Of a DNA stretch of 25,473 nt, positions 1-8,347 are shown one piece after another. The notes below the pieces were generated by a model. It saw nothing but the letters and a program-made list of their open reading frames with translations, made no database searches and had not been told where the DNA came from. Position numbers and translations under genes: made by a program. The DNA lies in the NCBI GenBank assembly GCA_900317795.1, contig ONIF01000001.1, forward strand, positions 1-25,473, written 5' to 3'. Within the stretch, counting starts at the first letter, position 1; each line of letters starts with the position of its first letter. The stretch comes from an uncultured Eubacteriales bacterium (GTDB taxonomy: Bacteria; Bacillota; Clostridia; Oscillospirales; Acutalibacteraceae).

Positions 1-56
1 ATTGTAAAATCTCTTTTTTGTATATTTCTACTCACACACCTCATGCGAGGTGCGAC
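1..56 (-). CRISPR. Leader-proximal end of a type I-C CRISPR array (first repeat and partial first spacer)
   Basis: Read on the minus strand, 56 to 24 is a 33-base sequence that starts GTCGCACCTC, has loop GCAT, continues GAGGTGTGTG and ends AGTAGAAAT. CACCTC and GAGGTG form a perfect 6-bp stem, extended by a G-T and a C-G pair. This is the form of type I-C repeats, which begin GTCGC and end in a GAAAT/GAAAC-type handle. Bases 1-23 would be the start of the first spacer. Only one repeat lies in the window, so the repeat edges rest on resemblance to the family and on the position next to cas2 and a leader, not on a second copy. The array continues beyond base 1. Confidence 0.85.
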
Positions 57-230
57 CGCAATATATAGTATCATAAGTCTACACTGCCACAATATATTGT
101 TGCTCGCACTTCTCACAAGGCGGACTTTCTGAATTATTTTTCTGATTCAGAACTATAAAAGCTGAAATATTTATATTTTTCAGGCGAACCTCTGCGGATT
201 TTCAGCATCACCTAAGGTTCGCATATCATT
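57..230 (-). promoter_or_regulatory. CRISPR leader between cas2 and the first repeat
   Basis: This 174-base non-coding stretch joins the cas2 stop to the first repeat. It holds an 8-bp inverted repeat GCGAACCT (184-191) / AGGTTCGC (215-222) directly after cas2, a second 8-bp inverted repeat TTCTGAAT (127-134) / ATTCAGAA (145-152), and a palindrome CAATATATTG (90-99). A possible minus-strand promoter for the array is TTGTGG (87-92) and TACTAT (65-70) with 16-base spacing, which would start transcription close to the first repeat. Leaders carry the array promoter and guide spacer integration; that role is inferred here from position. Confidence 0.7.
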
Positions 231-521
231 TCAGATGATTATCACCCCTTCGGGATCATATGTATTTTTAGCTCCGATATGTTCTATTCGATGTTTCCAG
301 TTGTTGCCGAGATAGTAAAATCTCAAGCTGTCATTTTCTTTATCGATGATATCCTCTAATCTGCTTTTCAATTTCATGAAAGCAGAATAATCAAGGTCTG
401 CCTCAAAAACGGAATTCTGTACACGCTGAGCATGATTCTGACATTCCCTTGCCACTTTTCTCAGACGTTTTTTTCCGCCCTCATCAGATGTCGAAACATC
501 GTAGCTTATAAGCACCATCAT
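231..521 (-). CDS. cas2: CRISPR-associated endonuclease Cas2 (type I-C)
   Basis: A 96-residue protein beginning MMVLISYDVST, the first beta strand of Cas2 with the conserved Asp. The length fits type I-C Cas2. Cas2 dimerises between two Cas1 dimers to form the spacer-integration complex. An upstream in-frame ATG at 551 would add ten residues overlapping cas1; the start at 521 is preferred because AGGTGA lies 7 bases before it and because homologues begin here. It starts 11 bases after the cas1 stop and is the last gene before the leader and array, the usual I-C order. Confidence 0.93.
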   Translation of the reverse strand: MMVLISYDVSTSDEGGKKRLRKVARECQNHAQRVQNSVFEADLDYSAFMKLKSRLEDIIDKENDSLRFYYLGNNWKHRIEHIGAKNTYDPEGVIII

Positions 522-532
522 AATTATATCAC

Positions 533-1555
533 CTACTTCAGAAGAAAACAAGGATATTCATCTATATCCCCTCTTATATACTTTGCCAGAAGATTACTCT
601 GAACATACGGTATCAGACCGAACTGTATTTTTTGTTTCAGATACGGGTGCATATATTCTGTTCGTTTCTTTTCCTGCCAACGGGTGATAACTTTTTTCCT
701 TCCGCTTTCATTCAGCCATACCGCACCTGATACCTGCTTCTCAAAGTCATCCTCGGACACTATTCGAAGATTGACTGTTGACAGCACAAATCTTTCGACA
801 AGACATCGTGTTTCTTCAACAAGGTCACAGGCAAGTGAACTGCGTCCGCTGCGAAGCGTATGCATATAGCCGATATAGCTGTCCAGACCGACCGTTTCGA
901 GAGCAGCCGCAAATTCATTCGTATATAGTGTATATACAAACGACAGCATTGCATTGATATTATCCAGTGGAGGACGTTTATTTCTGTATTCAAACCGAAA
1001 CGCAGGACTTTTATTTGTTATCATCTTACCAAAAACAGAAAAGTATGCATGGGCACAATTTCCTTCGATACCCAAAAGCTGTTCGGCACCCGATGCACAA
1101 AAAAGATTTTCCGTTCCTTTTGTCAAGGTATTGATAGCATTTTGTATTTTCTCATCCTCACGAAGTTCGGGTGAATCGTGGAGGGTTCTTTTTAATGTCT
1201 GTACACAGTTACAGAACTTTGCCGAAAGCGTATTTTGTGCAAGTATCAAGCTTTTCTCACGGAATTTATCCAGTTGTGCCACTCTCAGAAAAACATTTCC
1301 CTTTGTTTCACCGCACACTTTCGCAAGGAATTTTCCCTGCGGAGAAACAAAATTTATCGGGATACATTTACTCACACATTTTCCCATCACTGCAGGCGAA
1401 CATCCCATATAACCGAAACACACGATATTTTCTATATTATCAAACGGTATCCTGAACTTGTCCTCATTTTCTATTCTGCATACAAGATTTTCTCCGTCCA
1501 GTGACAGATAGGCATTTTCATTTGTTATATACAACGTATTCAGTAATTTTCTCAT
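533..1555 (-). CDS. cas1: CRISPR-associated integrase Cas1 (type I-C)
   Basis: The 340-residue product has the Cas1 plan: an N-terminal beta domain and a C-terminal helical catalytic domain with E164 (in LGIEGNCAHAYF), H232 (in GYMHTLRSGRSS) and the acidic pair D244/E247 as likely metal ligands. It integrates new spacers at the leader-repeat junction together with Cas2, and in type I-C with help from Cas4, which trims PAM-containing ends. The ATG overlaps the cas4 stop by 4 bases, so the two are translationally coupled. The length is normal and no lesion is seen. Confidence 0.95.
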   Translation of the reverse strand: MRKLLNTLYITNENAYLSLDGENLVCRIENEDKFRIPFDNIENIVCFGYMGCSPAVMGKCVSKCIPINFVSPQGKFLAKVCGETKGNVFLRVAQLDKFREKSLILAQNTLSAKFCNCVQTLKRTLHDSPELREDEKIQNAINTLTKGTENLFCASGAEQLLGIEGNCAHAYFSVFGKMITNKSPAFRFEYRNKRPPLDNINAMLSFVYTLYTNEFAAALETVGLDSYIGYMHTLRSGRSSLACDLVEETRCLVERFVLSTVNLRIVSEDDFEKQVSGAVWLNESGRKKVITRWQEKKRTEYMHPYLKQKIQFGLIPYVQSNLLAKYIRGDIDEYPCFLLK

Positions 1556-2184
1556 GTTTCTTTTTCCAGTAACTCCCTGACAGAATCACGCAGATTTTTG
1601 CTGTTTTTTAATTTCGGCATACATATATCTTTCATGGAACAGCCGCTGCATTTCTGTCCTTTCACAATTGGCGGTATAACTCCCCTTTGCCTGTAATCAC
1701 GCATCTTTGCCAAAAGCTCTTTCAGTTCACGGTCATATTCTGAATATCCCTCGTGCAACGGAAGTTTTATACGCTTTTTGACGTCAGAATAATAAATATA
1801 TCCCTCACAGTCACACTTCAAAGCATAATCCGTACATATTTTCTGAGCAAATACCTGCATCAGATCGTCATGATTATATTCACATGATTTCGGCTTTGCA
1901 GGCTTGTACTCAACAAGACGATACAAGCCCGAACTAAACTCCAGACAATCCGTTACACCATATAAACGGTATTCGGGCAGGTCATTATAGACACTGACCG
2001 CTGTATATACCTTTTTAGCCTTTGAAGTATATGAGCCTGTATCATGTACTCTTTCATGCATTAGATTTGATTTTGTCACATAATAGTTTTCTGCCCATGC
2101 ACAGTCTATTTCTATCAGTCCCCATCGGTGAGGGCAATACAAATAATGCTGTATGGAACGGATAGATATATCATTATCGCTCAT
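1552..2184 (-). CDS. cas4: CRISPR-associated Cas4 exonuclease (type I-C)
   Basis: A 210-residue RecB-family nuclease. Four cysteines in the expected places, C17 (YLYCPHR) and C179, C182, C188 (CSGCSMKDIC), would hold an iron-sulfur cluster. Nuclease residues include H43, D79 (GVTD), E92-x-K94 (VEYK) and Q110. In type I systems Cas4 joins Cas1-Cas2 and selects and processes prespacers with the right PAM. The gene overlaps cas7 upstream and cas1 downstream by 4 bases each. Confidence 0.94.
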   Translation of the reverse strand: MSDNDISIRSIQHYLYCPHRWGLIEIDCAWAENYYVTKSNLMHERVHDTGSYTSKAKKVYTAVSVYNDLPEYRLYGVTDCLEFSSGLYRLVEYKPAKPKSCEYNHDDLMQVFAQKICTDYALKCDCEGYIYYSDVKKRIKLPLHEGYSEYDRELKELLAKMRDYRQRGVIPPIVKGQKCSGCSMKDICMPKLKNSKNLRDSVRELLEKET

Positions 2185-3032
2185 AACTTTTCAATCATCT
2201 CCACACCGTCCGGCATCTGTCTGTCAACGGTGATCGTATAGTCTGTAAATTTTCTCGGCGGAGTGGCATTTTCTTCTACTGATATCTTATCAAAAAGTAT
2301 ATGGGAAGGACAATTGCCAAGAACACTTCCATGCTTGAAAATAATCAGTTTTCTCATGCACATTTTTCCTCTTGCAGCACTGTGATCTTCTTCAAACATA
2401 TTGATGATGGCGTTCCAGAGCAATTCAAGGTCATACTCACTCAAATCGGTAGTCTTGTTGGCAAGTGCTGCTGAAACATAGCCTTCTGCACGGTACAGTC
2501 CATAGGGGATAAAGCTTTTTTTACCCATTTCGTTATTTTTATTTCCAAAATCTGTTTCGGTGGTAATCGCCTGTCTGGTGATGGTGATATCCTGAATATT
2601 CACAGGAGAGATACTTCTGGCAAAGTTGATCTGCACAGGACCTCTCACGATGCCGCAGGGATCATCACCGGTATTCATCACAGCCCCGAACAAACGGACA
2701 TCAAAATAATTCCGGCACATAAAGTCTCTTGCCGATTTTACGTCATCCTTGTTTTTGCCTTTCTGACCGGTCTTAAAATTATTTGCCTTGTAAGCATCAT
2801 TAAATTTTGTATTCAGTGCCTTGTCCATCTTGATAAGGATGTTATAGCCTGCCTCTCCGTTCTTTACCAGCTCAACATAATTTCTGATCTTTCTTTTCAG
2901 ACACACGTCCGTTACATAGCCAAAGCCTGTTTCTGCGTCGATTCTGGGTGCATTGCCTGCATCGGGATCACCGTTGGGATTGCCGTTCTCCACGTCAAAA
3001 AGCATAACAAAATCATATCTGTTGTTGATCAT
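2181..3032 (-). CDS. cas7: Cas7 (Csd2 family), backbone subunit of the type I-C Cascade
   Basis: A 283-residue protein with the Csd2 signature near its N-terminus, FDVENGNPNGDPDAGN. Several Cas7 copies polymerise along the crRNA spacer to form the filament of the interference complex. The reading frame is open to 3062, but the ATG at 3032 is chosen because AGGAGG precedes it at normal distance and the protein then begins MINNRYDFVMLFD as in relatives. The start lies 1 base after the cas8c stop, and its ribosome site is inside the end of cas8c. Confidence 0.94.
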   Translation of the reverse strand: MINNRYDFVMLFDVENGNPNGDPDAGNAPRIDAETGFGYVTDVCLKRKIRNYVELVKNGEAGYNILIKMDKALNTKFNDAYKANNFKTGQKGKNKDDVKSARDFMCRNYFDVRLFGAVMNTGDDPCGIVRGPVQINFARSISPVNIQDITITRQAITTETDFGNKNNEMGKKSFIPYGLYRAEGYVSAALANKTTDLSEYDLELLWNAIINMFEEDHSAARGKMCMRKLIIFKHGSVLGNCPSHILFDKISVEENATPPRKFTDYTITVDRQMPDGVEMIEKL

Positions 3033-3033
3033 T

Positions 3034-3405
3034 TTAATTTTCCTCCTTGTTATTTTTTTCAAAAAAAGCCTGAACCTGATGGTAATATCCTATCATGAAT
3101 TTTCCCTGATCTGTGAGCATGAGCGTATCGGGAAATTCACCATCTATTTTGGAGATTATCTCCTGTACCATTTTGCTGTAAAACACCTTATTGCCGTCAT
3201 TCAGTTTCTTGATATGATTCTGTGAAAGGGAAAGCAATTTCGGAAAGACGAGCGAGGGCTTTGATGCGGCAGATGCGAAATACGCATCCTTGATGGTACG
3301 GTTGATTTCATTTCCATTTAAGGAAATTCTCTGTATCTTTTCGAGTACAGCAAAAAGTCTTCCGCAAAGATATGCCTGATTGGTATTGTTGATATCGAGA
3401 GCCAC
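3034..3405 (-). CDS. cas11: Cas11c, small subunit made by internal initiation within cas8c
   Basis: Inside the 3' part of cas8c and in the same frame, a GTG at 3405-3403 (cas8c codon 483) is preceded by AAGGAGG (3420-3414) with 8-base spacing, a better ribosome site than most true starts here. Translation from it gives a 123-residue protein beginning VALDINNTNQAYLCGRLF and ending with the Cas8c C-terminus. Type I-C systems are known to make a small subunit, Cas11c, of this size and from this place by internal translation; it lines the Cascade belly and stabilises the crRNA-DNA hybrid. Expression here is inferred from the strength of the site and the match in position and size. Confidence 0.82.
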   Translation of the reverse strand: MALDINNTNQAYLCGRLFAVLEKIQRISLNGNEINRTIKDAYFASAASKPSLVFPKLLSLSQNHIKKLNDGNKVFYSKMVQEIISKIDGEFPDTLMLTDQGKFMIGYYHQVQAFFEKNNKEEN

Positions 3406-4851
3406 TGTTAATTCCTCCTTTTTATTGACAGCTCTTGCCTGTCTGTTGATGTAGGCTTTTATTGCACCTGCACGGACAGCATTGATATACTGGTCTGTTT
3501 TAACTCTTGAAACAAGAGTCGAAAGCAGATAATTCGGATATGGTGAACTATAGAGAATTGATTTGAAGACAGCCGACAATAATGATGCATCAATACTCAG
3601 ATTATTTGCTTTAGGCGAAACCAACTCTTTTTTCAGAATCCAAAACGGAACAGATTTTTTAATTCCTGTGATATACATATCCTCCTGATGTTTTGCAATG
3701 GAAAACAGGATATCCGCAAAGCGTCTGCGATAGATAAATTTAAGTGCAAGACGTGATGAATTGGGCTTAAATCCGACAATATAAAAATCAATATTTTCGT
3801 CGATACCTGTCAAATCGGAAATCCTTTCTCTTGTAATCCTGCCTTCTCTTGCCAGATTGAAGGTATCAGACAGCATCTGATCTGTCTGTGATATGTCCAT
3901 CTTATCCTCTTCCGAATTTGTTGTATCATTAAAGAAAGAATTGAAAAGATCACAGCAATCATTATTCACCGAACCACCTGTCGCCCAGTAAACTACTGTT
4001 GTATCATCAATGATAGTTTTATGCTTTTTCTCAGACAATAACGAATTCAGTGCCGTTGTATATTTTTTCATTGCTTCAACCGAAATATTACTGTTATAGG
4101 ACTGTTCATTTCCGTAGGAACACCCTGCTGAAGCTTTATAGCCTATCAGTACAGTTCCCGATGAAAGTCCGCCTGCAATACCATTTATCTTGCTGTGTAT
4201 CCTTGCAATCGGAAGTTCTTCTCCCATAACGGCACATTGAGATTTTTGTCCGTCATCAGATACATTATCCGCTTTGAGTACAGTTATCTTGTCTTTTATC
4301 TTCGGCTCGTCCTGAATAAGATGTTCGGGATAACCACTCAGACAAAATGCAAAATATGCATTTTTATATTCCTTTCCCAAAGCAATCAAAGCATGATTAT
4401 CCATTTCATTTTCGGGTATCCAGTTCAGGATAAAATTTCTGTAAGCGTTGATGAGCGGAGAATCCATTCCGTCAATAAACTCAAGATTAGCTTTGACAAA
4501 GGCTTCATGTGATTTTCGTGCCTTGTTTGTCTTGTCGTCAGGAGTAAAGACATTTTTTTCAAAATTCAAACCAAATATGTACAGAGGCCGGTGCTCAATA
4601 ATATTGGAATCTATACTTGTTTTTTCTGTTCTCTGAGGCAATGTGATACTTCTGGGAGCAAATTGCTCCTTTACCTTACCTTTTTTATCCTTATGTGTCG
4701 TTTTTATACGGTAATCAATGATGTCGTCTATTGTTCCGTCAGGTTTGAGTGCAATAAGATAATGCACATCTTGTTCGGAATATCCCTCCGGCACTACCTT
4801 TCCTTCCTTCGCCAACTCGTCATAATATTCACACAAGGCACTTATCAGCAT
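3034..4851 (-). CDS. cas8c: Cas8c (Csd1 family), large subunit of the type I-C Cascade
   Basis: The 605-residue product begins MLISALCEYYDELAKEGKV, typical of Csd1/Cas8c, and has the family's usual length. Cas8c binds the crRNA 5' handle with Cas5c, recognises the PAM and helps recruit Cas3. The ATG overlaps the end of cas5c by 7 bases and has AAGGAG about 9 bases upstream, indicating coupled translation. The last 123 codons double as the gene for Cas11c. No frameshift or truncation is visible. Confidence 0.94.
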   Translation of the reverse strand: MLISALCEYYDELAKEGKVVPEGYSEQDVHYLIALKPDGTIDDIIDYRIKTTHKDKKGKVKEQFAPRSITLPQRTEKTSIDSNIIEHRPLYIFGLNFEKNVFTPDDKTNKARKSHEAFVKANLEFIDGMDSPLINAYRNFILNWIPENEMDNHALIALGKEYKNAYFAFCLSGYPEHLIQDEPKIKDKITVLKADNVSDDGQKSQCAVMGEELPIARIHSKINGIAGGLSSGTVLIGYKASAGCSYGNEQSYNSNISVEAMKKYTTALNSLLSEKKHKTIIDDTTVVYWATGGSVNNDCCDLFNSFFNDTTNSEEDKMDISQTDQMLSDTFNLAREGRITRERISDLTGIDENIDFYIVGFKPNSSRLALKFIYRRRFADILFSIAKHQEDMYITGIKKSVPFWILKKELVSPKANNLSIDASLLSAVFKSILYSSPYPNYLLSTLVSRVKTDQYINAVRAGAIKAYINRQARAVNKKEELTVALDINNTNQAYLCGRLFAVLEKIQRISLNGNEINRTIKDAYFASAASKPSLVFPKLLSLSQNHIKKLNDGNKVFYSKMVQEIISKIDGEFPDTLMLTDQGKFMIGYYHQVQAFFEKNNKEEN

Positions 4852-5573
4852 TTCATCATCTCCTTATATTGTCGGACATCAATGATACCGTTGATCATAT
4901 GCGGACGGTAATAGACCGTTGAAGCCCTGTCAGAAAAGACAGGATGGTTCCAATCATTATTGACCGGAATTCCTTTATCAAGAAATTCCACTTTATAACT
5001 CATAAAGCCTAAATCAACATCACCCATAGCTGTTATTTCGGGACTGATACGGCTCAGATCAAAGTCCTCTACCAACCGGATTTTCCTCACGGGAAATTCG
5101 GCACAGCCAAAGCAGGGGGTACGGAAGCACTGACCTTTTTCCAAACGTCTTTTAATAATGTTATAGTGCTTTTTTTCGTCCTCGTCATCATGTGTGCTTT
5201 TCAGACCTGTCATCTCAAAATGGAATTCAATACCGTAACAAACATTTTTCAGCAGCATAGAGGCTCGCTGTGTTCTGTCTTCTGAAGTGTAAATGACAGG
5301 ATCCTTGCCGGTATCGGTCATTTGCCCTTTCATGCTTTGGAGCGAAGCCTTTTCCTTTACCTCATTTCTGCGTACACCGGTAAAATTAATGGGGTTGAAT
5401 ACAATAATTCTGTCAATCTCATAGCGGATGGCAGGCTTCCAATAGATGCTTTTAAGCATACCTTCCAGTGCACCCGGTGTCGGTACATCATAGCTGACTC
5501 TTTCCACTTTCATTTCAGGCCGGGTAAATAAAGCATAGTCACCCTCTGTCATAATCCTAAATCCTCTGCTCAT
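4845..5573 (-). CDS. cas5c: Cas5c, crRNA-processing subunit of the type I-C Cascade
   Basis: A 242-residue Cas5 protein with the type I-C hallmark stretches FTRPEMKVERVSYDVPTP and YWKPAIRYEIDRI. Type I-C lacks Cas6, and Cas5c (Cas5d) cuts the pre-crRNA at the repeat stem base. The catalytic Tyr-Lys-His set known from the Bacillus halodurans enzyme appears to be matched by Y44 (YWKP) and K135-H136 (EKKHYN); that alignment is my inference. It follows the cas3 stop after 14 bases with GGAG in the gap and overlaps cas8c. Confidence 0.94.
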   Translation of the reverse strand: MSRGFRIMTEGDYALFTRPEMKVERVSYDVPTPGALEGMLKSIYWKPAIRYEIDRIIVFNPINFTGVRRNEVKEKASLQSMKGQMTDTGKDPVIYTSEDRTQRASMLLKNVCYGIEFHFEMTGLKSTHDDEDEKKHYNIIKRRLEKGQCFRTPCFGCAEFPVRKIRLVEDFDLSRISPEITAMGDVDLGFMSYKVEFLDKGIPVNNDWNHPVFSDRASTVYYRPHMINGIIDVRQYKEMMKC

Positions 5574-5587
5574 TTTTTATCATCTCC

Positions 5588-7765
5588 TTAACAATAATAA
5601 TCCCTTGCCTCAAAGGTGATGCCTTTTTCATGAGAATAATAGTCATTGTTTTCAAGACACCATATCCCGTCGTATTCTTTCACGACACCCTGTTCCCTAA
5701 GTTGATTCAATTCATATAAATATACAGTGAAGGTGTATTTCTGAAGCCTGCGGTGATCGGTAAACCCTGTTGATTTCAATCGAGCAATGAGTTCTTGGCT
5801 TTCATCATTACATTCAACTGCAACTGCAACCGTATTGTCATCTATCATACTGAATTTATCAGCATACTCTGCAAAGGGAATAGATACAACCTTTGAAACC
5901 CCGTTAGCAATGGATTTCTCTCTGATCTGTTCATCGTTCAAGCTATACAGCCTTTCATAGTACTCCTTGATACATTCCGATGAGGAAATATCTTCATATT
6001 TGTCTATAAGCGACCTTGTTATATTGACATTGTTTTTTTCCATTCCTTCTTCCAATCGGAATATACTGATAATGGCATTTTTGCGTTTTCCTTCTCTGTT
6101 GCAGCGACCGCCTGCCTGAAGTATGCTGTCAAGTCCCGATAATTCTCTATAAACCGTAAAGAAATCGAGGTCCACACCTGCTTCTATCAGCGAAGTGGAA
6201 ATAACAATAATGTGCCTTTCCTTCGGAACATTTTCAAGTGTCGGATAATCACGGTACAGAGCATCCAATTCTTTCTTTATATCATCAATTACACGTTTTC
6301 TGTCAAAGGCTGACATATATGTAGATAAATGATATTTTTTACCCGGTGAAATATCATAGAGCCTTGAAGCGTTTTTCCTTTTGTTGACAACTATAAGAGA
6401 TGACGGCTGCAAACAGGCATTTTCAAGCAATTTTTCCTCACTGACCATACCCATATTGCAGAAATCACCTTTTTTAAAGCTGCCAAAAAGTGCTTTGTCG
6501 GTGACCAATTCTGCAATACGGCTGTTCTTCAATGCATATTTTCTGATAAGCCCCTCAAAGTCAGGCATCGTAGCTGTAAGAAATACTGCTTCACTGTTAA
6601 GGAGTCTTGTAAGATATGAAACTGCACGAAGACAAGGCCGGAGATATTCTACCGGCATCAAATGAGCCTCGTCAAAGATAATGATGCTATCCGCCATATT
6701 GTGCATTTTTCTGAGTTTACTGCGTTTGTTGCCGTAAAGTGATTCAAAGAACTGCACAGATGTAGTAACGATTATCTGTGCATTCCAATTTTCCGTTACG
6801 TTTTTGATAAATGTCTTGTAGTCTTCGTCCTTGTCCGTATCATCTATACAGTATGATGACTGATGTCGCAGTATCTGAACACTGTCTCCGAAAATATCCT
6901 CAAATACCGAAACCGTCTGGTCTATGATACTGTTGTATGGTATAACATAAATGATCCGCTTTTTACCTGTTAGTATAGCCTTCATTAAGGCAAATTTCAT
7001 ACTGCATAATGTCTTGCCACTTCCTGTCGGCATATTCATCAGATATATCTCCGAATCTGTACTGACTTTTTCATAAACTTGTTCTTGAAGAAGTGAACGT
7101 GATCTTTGCAGTGAAGTTTCAGCTTTGAATGATGATATTTTACAGTCTAATTTTTTTAGGCAGTCCCCGAAATCCGATGTCAGCTCAATATCCCTTCTTC
7201 CATTGCAAAAATATGCTGTATCAAGGGAATCCGCATCTGTCAGACATGAAAAGCAATAGCGTGTAACAAATGCAAATGACTCTATCAGACTTTCATCATC
7301 ATAAGCTGTCTTTTTCAGAAAATTTTTCAGTTCGTTTTCATCGGGCTTGTCTGCCGATATTTCTGATCGGTAATCCGAATAGTCTTCAAGCAATTCAGTT
7401 CTTTTGAGTCTTCCGTAAAGTGAGGTATCATCAGCAGTATCTTGCTGAGTTCCGCCGTCAGGAATACCTGAATGATGTCCGGCAATACAGTATTGTATCA
7501 GTGTTGTCAGCGGACTTCTACCGAAAAGTTTTGCGGCTTCAATAGCACCGCATATAGAATGTTCAATCTTTATTTTTTTGCCATACAATATTTTGTTCTG
7601 AAAGGAATCCTGATATTTTCCGATATCATGCAATAAGCCCGTTATATACGTCACTTGTTTTAGCGGTTCAACGGCAAATTGCTGTGCCATTTCAGCTACA
7701 GCGTAGGAATGATCCTTGATTGACTGGGATTTATCAGAGTCTGGTCTTATGTGGGCAATTTTCAT
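5588..7765 (-). CDS. cas3: Cas3 HD nuclease-helicase (type I-C)
   Basis: A 725-residue fused HD nuclease and superfamily 2 helicase. HD residues: H19, H46-D47 (LLHDIGK), H69, H87-H88 (GHHSG) and D157. Helicase motifs: Walker A MPTGSGKT at 225-232, DEAH at 345-348 (IIFDEAHLM), LTATM near 376-380, and QAGGRCNR in the C-terminal RecA domain. Cas3 is recruited to the target-bound Cascade, then unwinds and degrades DNA. All key motifs look intact, so interference should be functional. It is the first gene of the operon, with AAGGTTG before its ATG and a promoter about 45 bases upstream. Confidence 0.95.
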   Translation of the reverse strand: MKIAHIRPDSDKSQSIKDHSYAVAEMAQQFAVEPLKQVTYITGLLHDIGKYQDSFQNKILYGKKIKIEHSICGAIEAAKLFGRSPLTTLIQYCIAGHHSGIPDGGTQQDTADDTSLYGRLKRTELLEDYSDYRSEISADKPDENELKNFLKKTAYDDESLIESFAFVTRYCFSCLTDADSLDTAYFCNGRRDIELTSDFGDCLKKLDCKISSFKAETSLQRSRSLLQEQVYEKVSTDSEIYLMNMPTGSGKTLCSMKFALMKAILTGKKRIIYVIPYNSIIDQTVSVFEDIFGDSVQILRHQSSYCIDDTDKDEDYKTFIKNVTENWNAQIIVTTSVQFFESLYGNKRSKLRKMHNMADSIIIFDEAHLMPVEYLRPCLRAVSYLTRLLNSEAVFLTATMPDFEGLIRKYALKNSRIAELVTDKALFGSFKKGDFCNMGMVSEEKLLENACLQPSSLIVVNKRKNASRLYDISPGKKYHLSTYMSAFDRKRVIDDIKKELDALYRDYPTLENVPKERHIIVISTSLIEAGVDLDFFTVYRELSGLDSILQAGGRCNREGKRKNAIISIFRLEEGMEKNNVNITRSLIDKYEDISSSECIKEYYERLYSLNDEQIREKSIANGVSKVVSIPFAEYADKFSMIDDNTVAVAVECNDESQELIARLKSTGFTDHRRLQKYTFTVYLYELNQLREQGVVKEYDGIWCLENNDYYSHEKGITFEARDYYC

Positions 7766-7807
7766 ACAAAATCAACCTTTTTATGAATAAATTGTATTAT
7801 TATAACG

Positions 7808-7835
7808 ATTATATCACATATAGCAGAATAGTCAA
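7808..7835 (-). promoter_or_regulatory. Promoter of the cas operon
   Basis: On the minus strand TTGACT (7835-7830) and TATAAT (7813-7808) are 16 bases apart, predicting a transcript start near 7801 and a leader of about 36 bases before cas3. It is the only strong promoter before cas3, and the cas genes behind it are overlapping or closely spaced, so it probably drives the whole operon. Confidence 0.85.
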
Positions 7836-7912
7836 GGAATATTTTTTTGATGATGTGTAAGTATTTGTACATAGTCTTAGGTGTTTTTCTATACTTAGAG
7901 CTTATCCGCAAA

Positions 7913-8347
7913 TTAATTTTTATGAACTGCAATGATTTTTCTCCAGACAATGATAGCACAAGCAAAGTGAATGAGAGCTAAATAATTCTTTGCTTTTTTC
8001 TCATAACGAACCAACAGTTTACGGAAACGATTTAGAAACGAATGTGCCACTTCAACAACCCATCTTCGTGCTTTGAAATTGGGATTCTTGATTTTTTCTT
8101 CCTTTTCTTCACCCCGAGGACGGATATGCAGAACATAGTTTTTGCCCGAAATGATTTTTTCGGCACCCGTACAGCTTGCATCAAGACAAAGATTCTGTTG
8201 TTTATCCTCTGTCACTTCCGGTCGCAAAATAACTATTTTATCCAATGTTTTTTCCAACAGTTTTATATCGTGTCGGTTCGTTCCGTCAAGTACAACAGAC
8301 AACGGTATATCCTTGGCATCAGTCGGAATACTCCGTTTGGTTCCCAT
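7913..8347 (-). CDS. IS transposase, C-terminal frame (orfB)
   Basis: The 144-residue frame carries the later part of a DDE transposase: DIPLSVVLDGTNRHD, then LCLDASCTGAE with a candidate second Asp, then RRWVVEVAHSFLNRFRKL with the candidate catalytic Glu, and ENYLALIHFACAI-like C-terminal text (here KNYLALIHFACAI). Its ATG (8347) overlaps the end of the upstream frame in a run of six A followed by GGG, so it is either joined to it by ribosomal frameshifting or separated by a one-base indel. Removing one base from that run restores the family text GKNGTKRS. Confidence 0.8.
   Translation of the reverse strand: MGTKRSIPTDAKDIPLSVVLDGTNRHDIKLLEKTLDKIVILRPEVTEDKQQNLCLDASCTGAEKIISGKNYVLHIRPRGEEKEEKIKNPNFKARRWVVEVAHSFLNRFRKLLVRYEKKAKNYLALIHFACAIIVWRKIIAVHKN

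Noticed and set aside
954..1412. Plus-strand open frames of 60-150 codons opposite cas1, cas8c and cas3
   Set aside because: They lie antisense to intact conserved genes, lack ribosome sites and show no domain resemblance.
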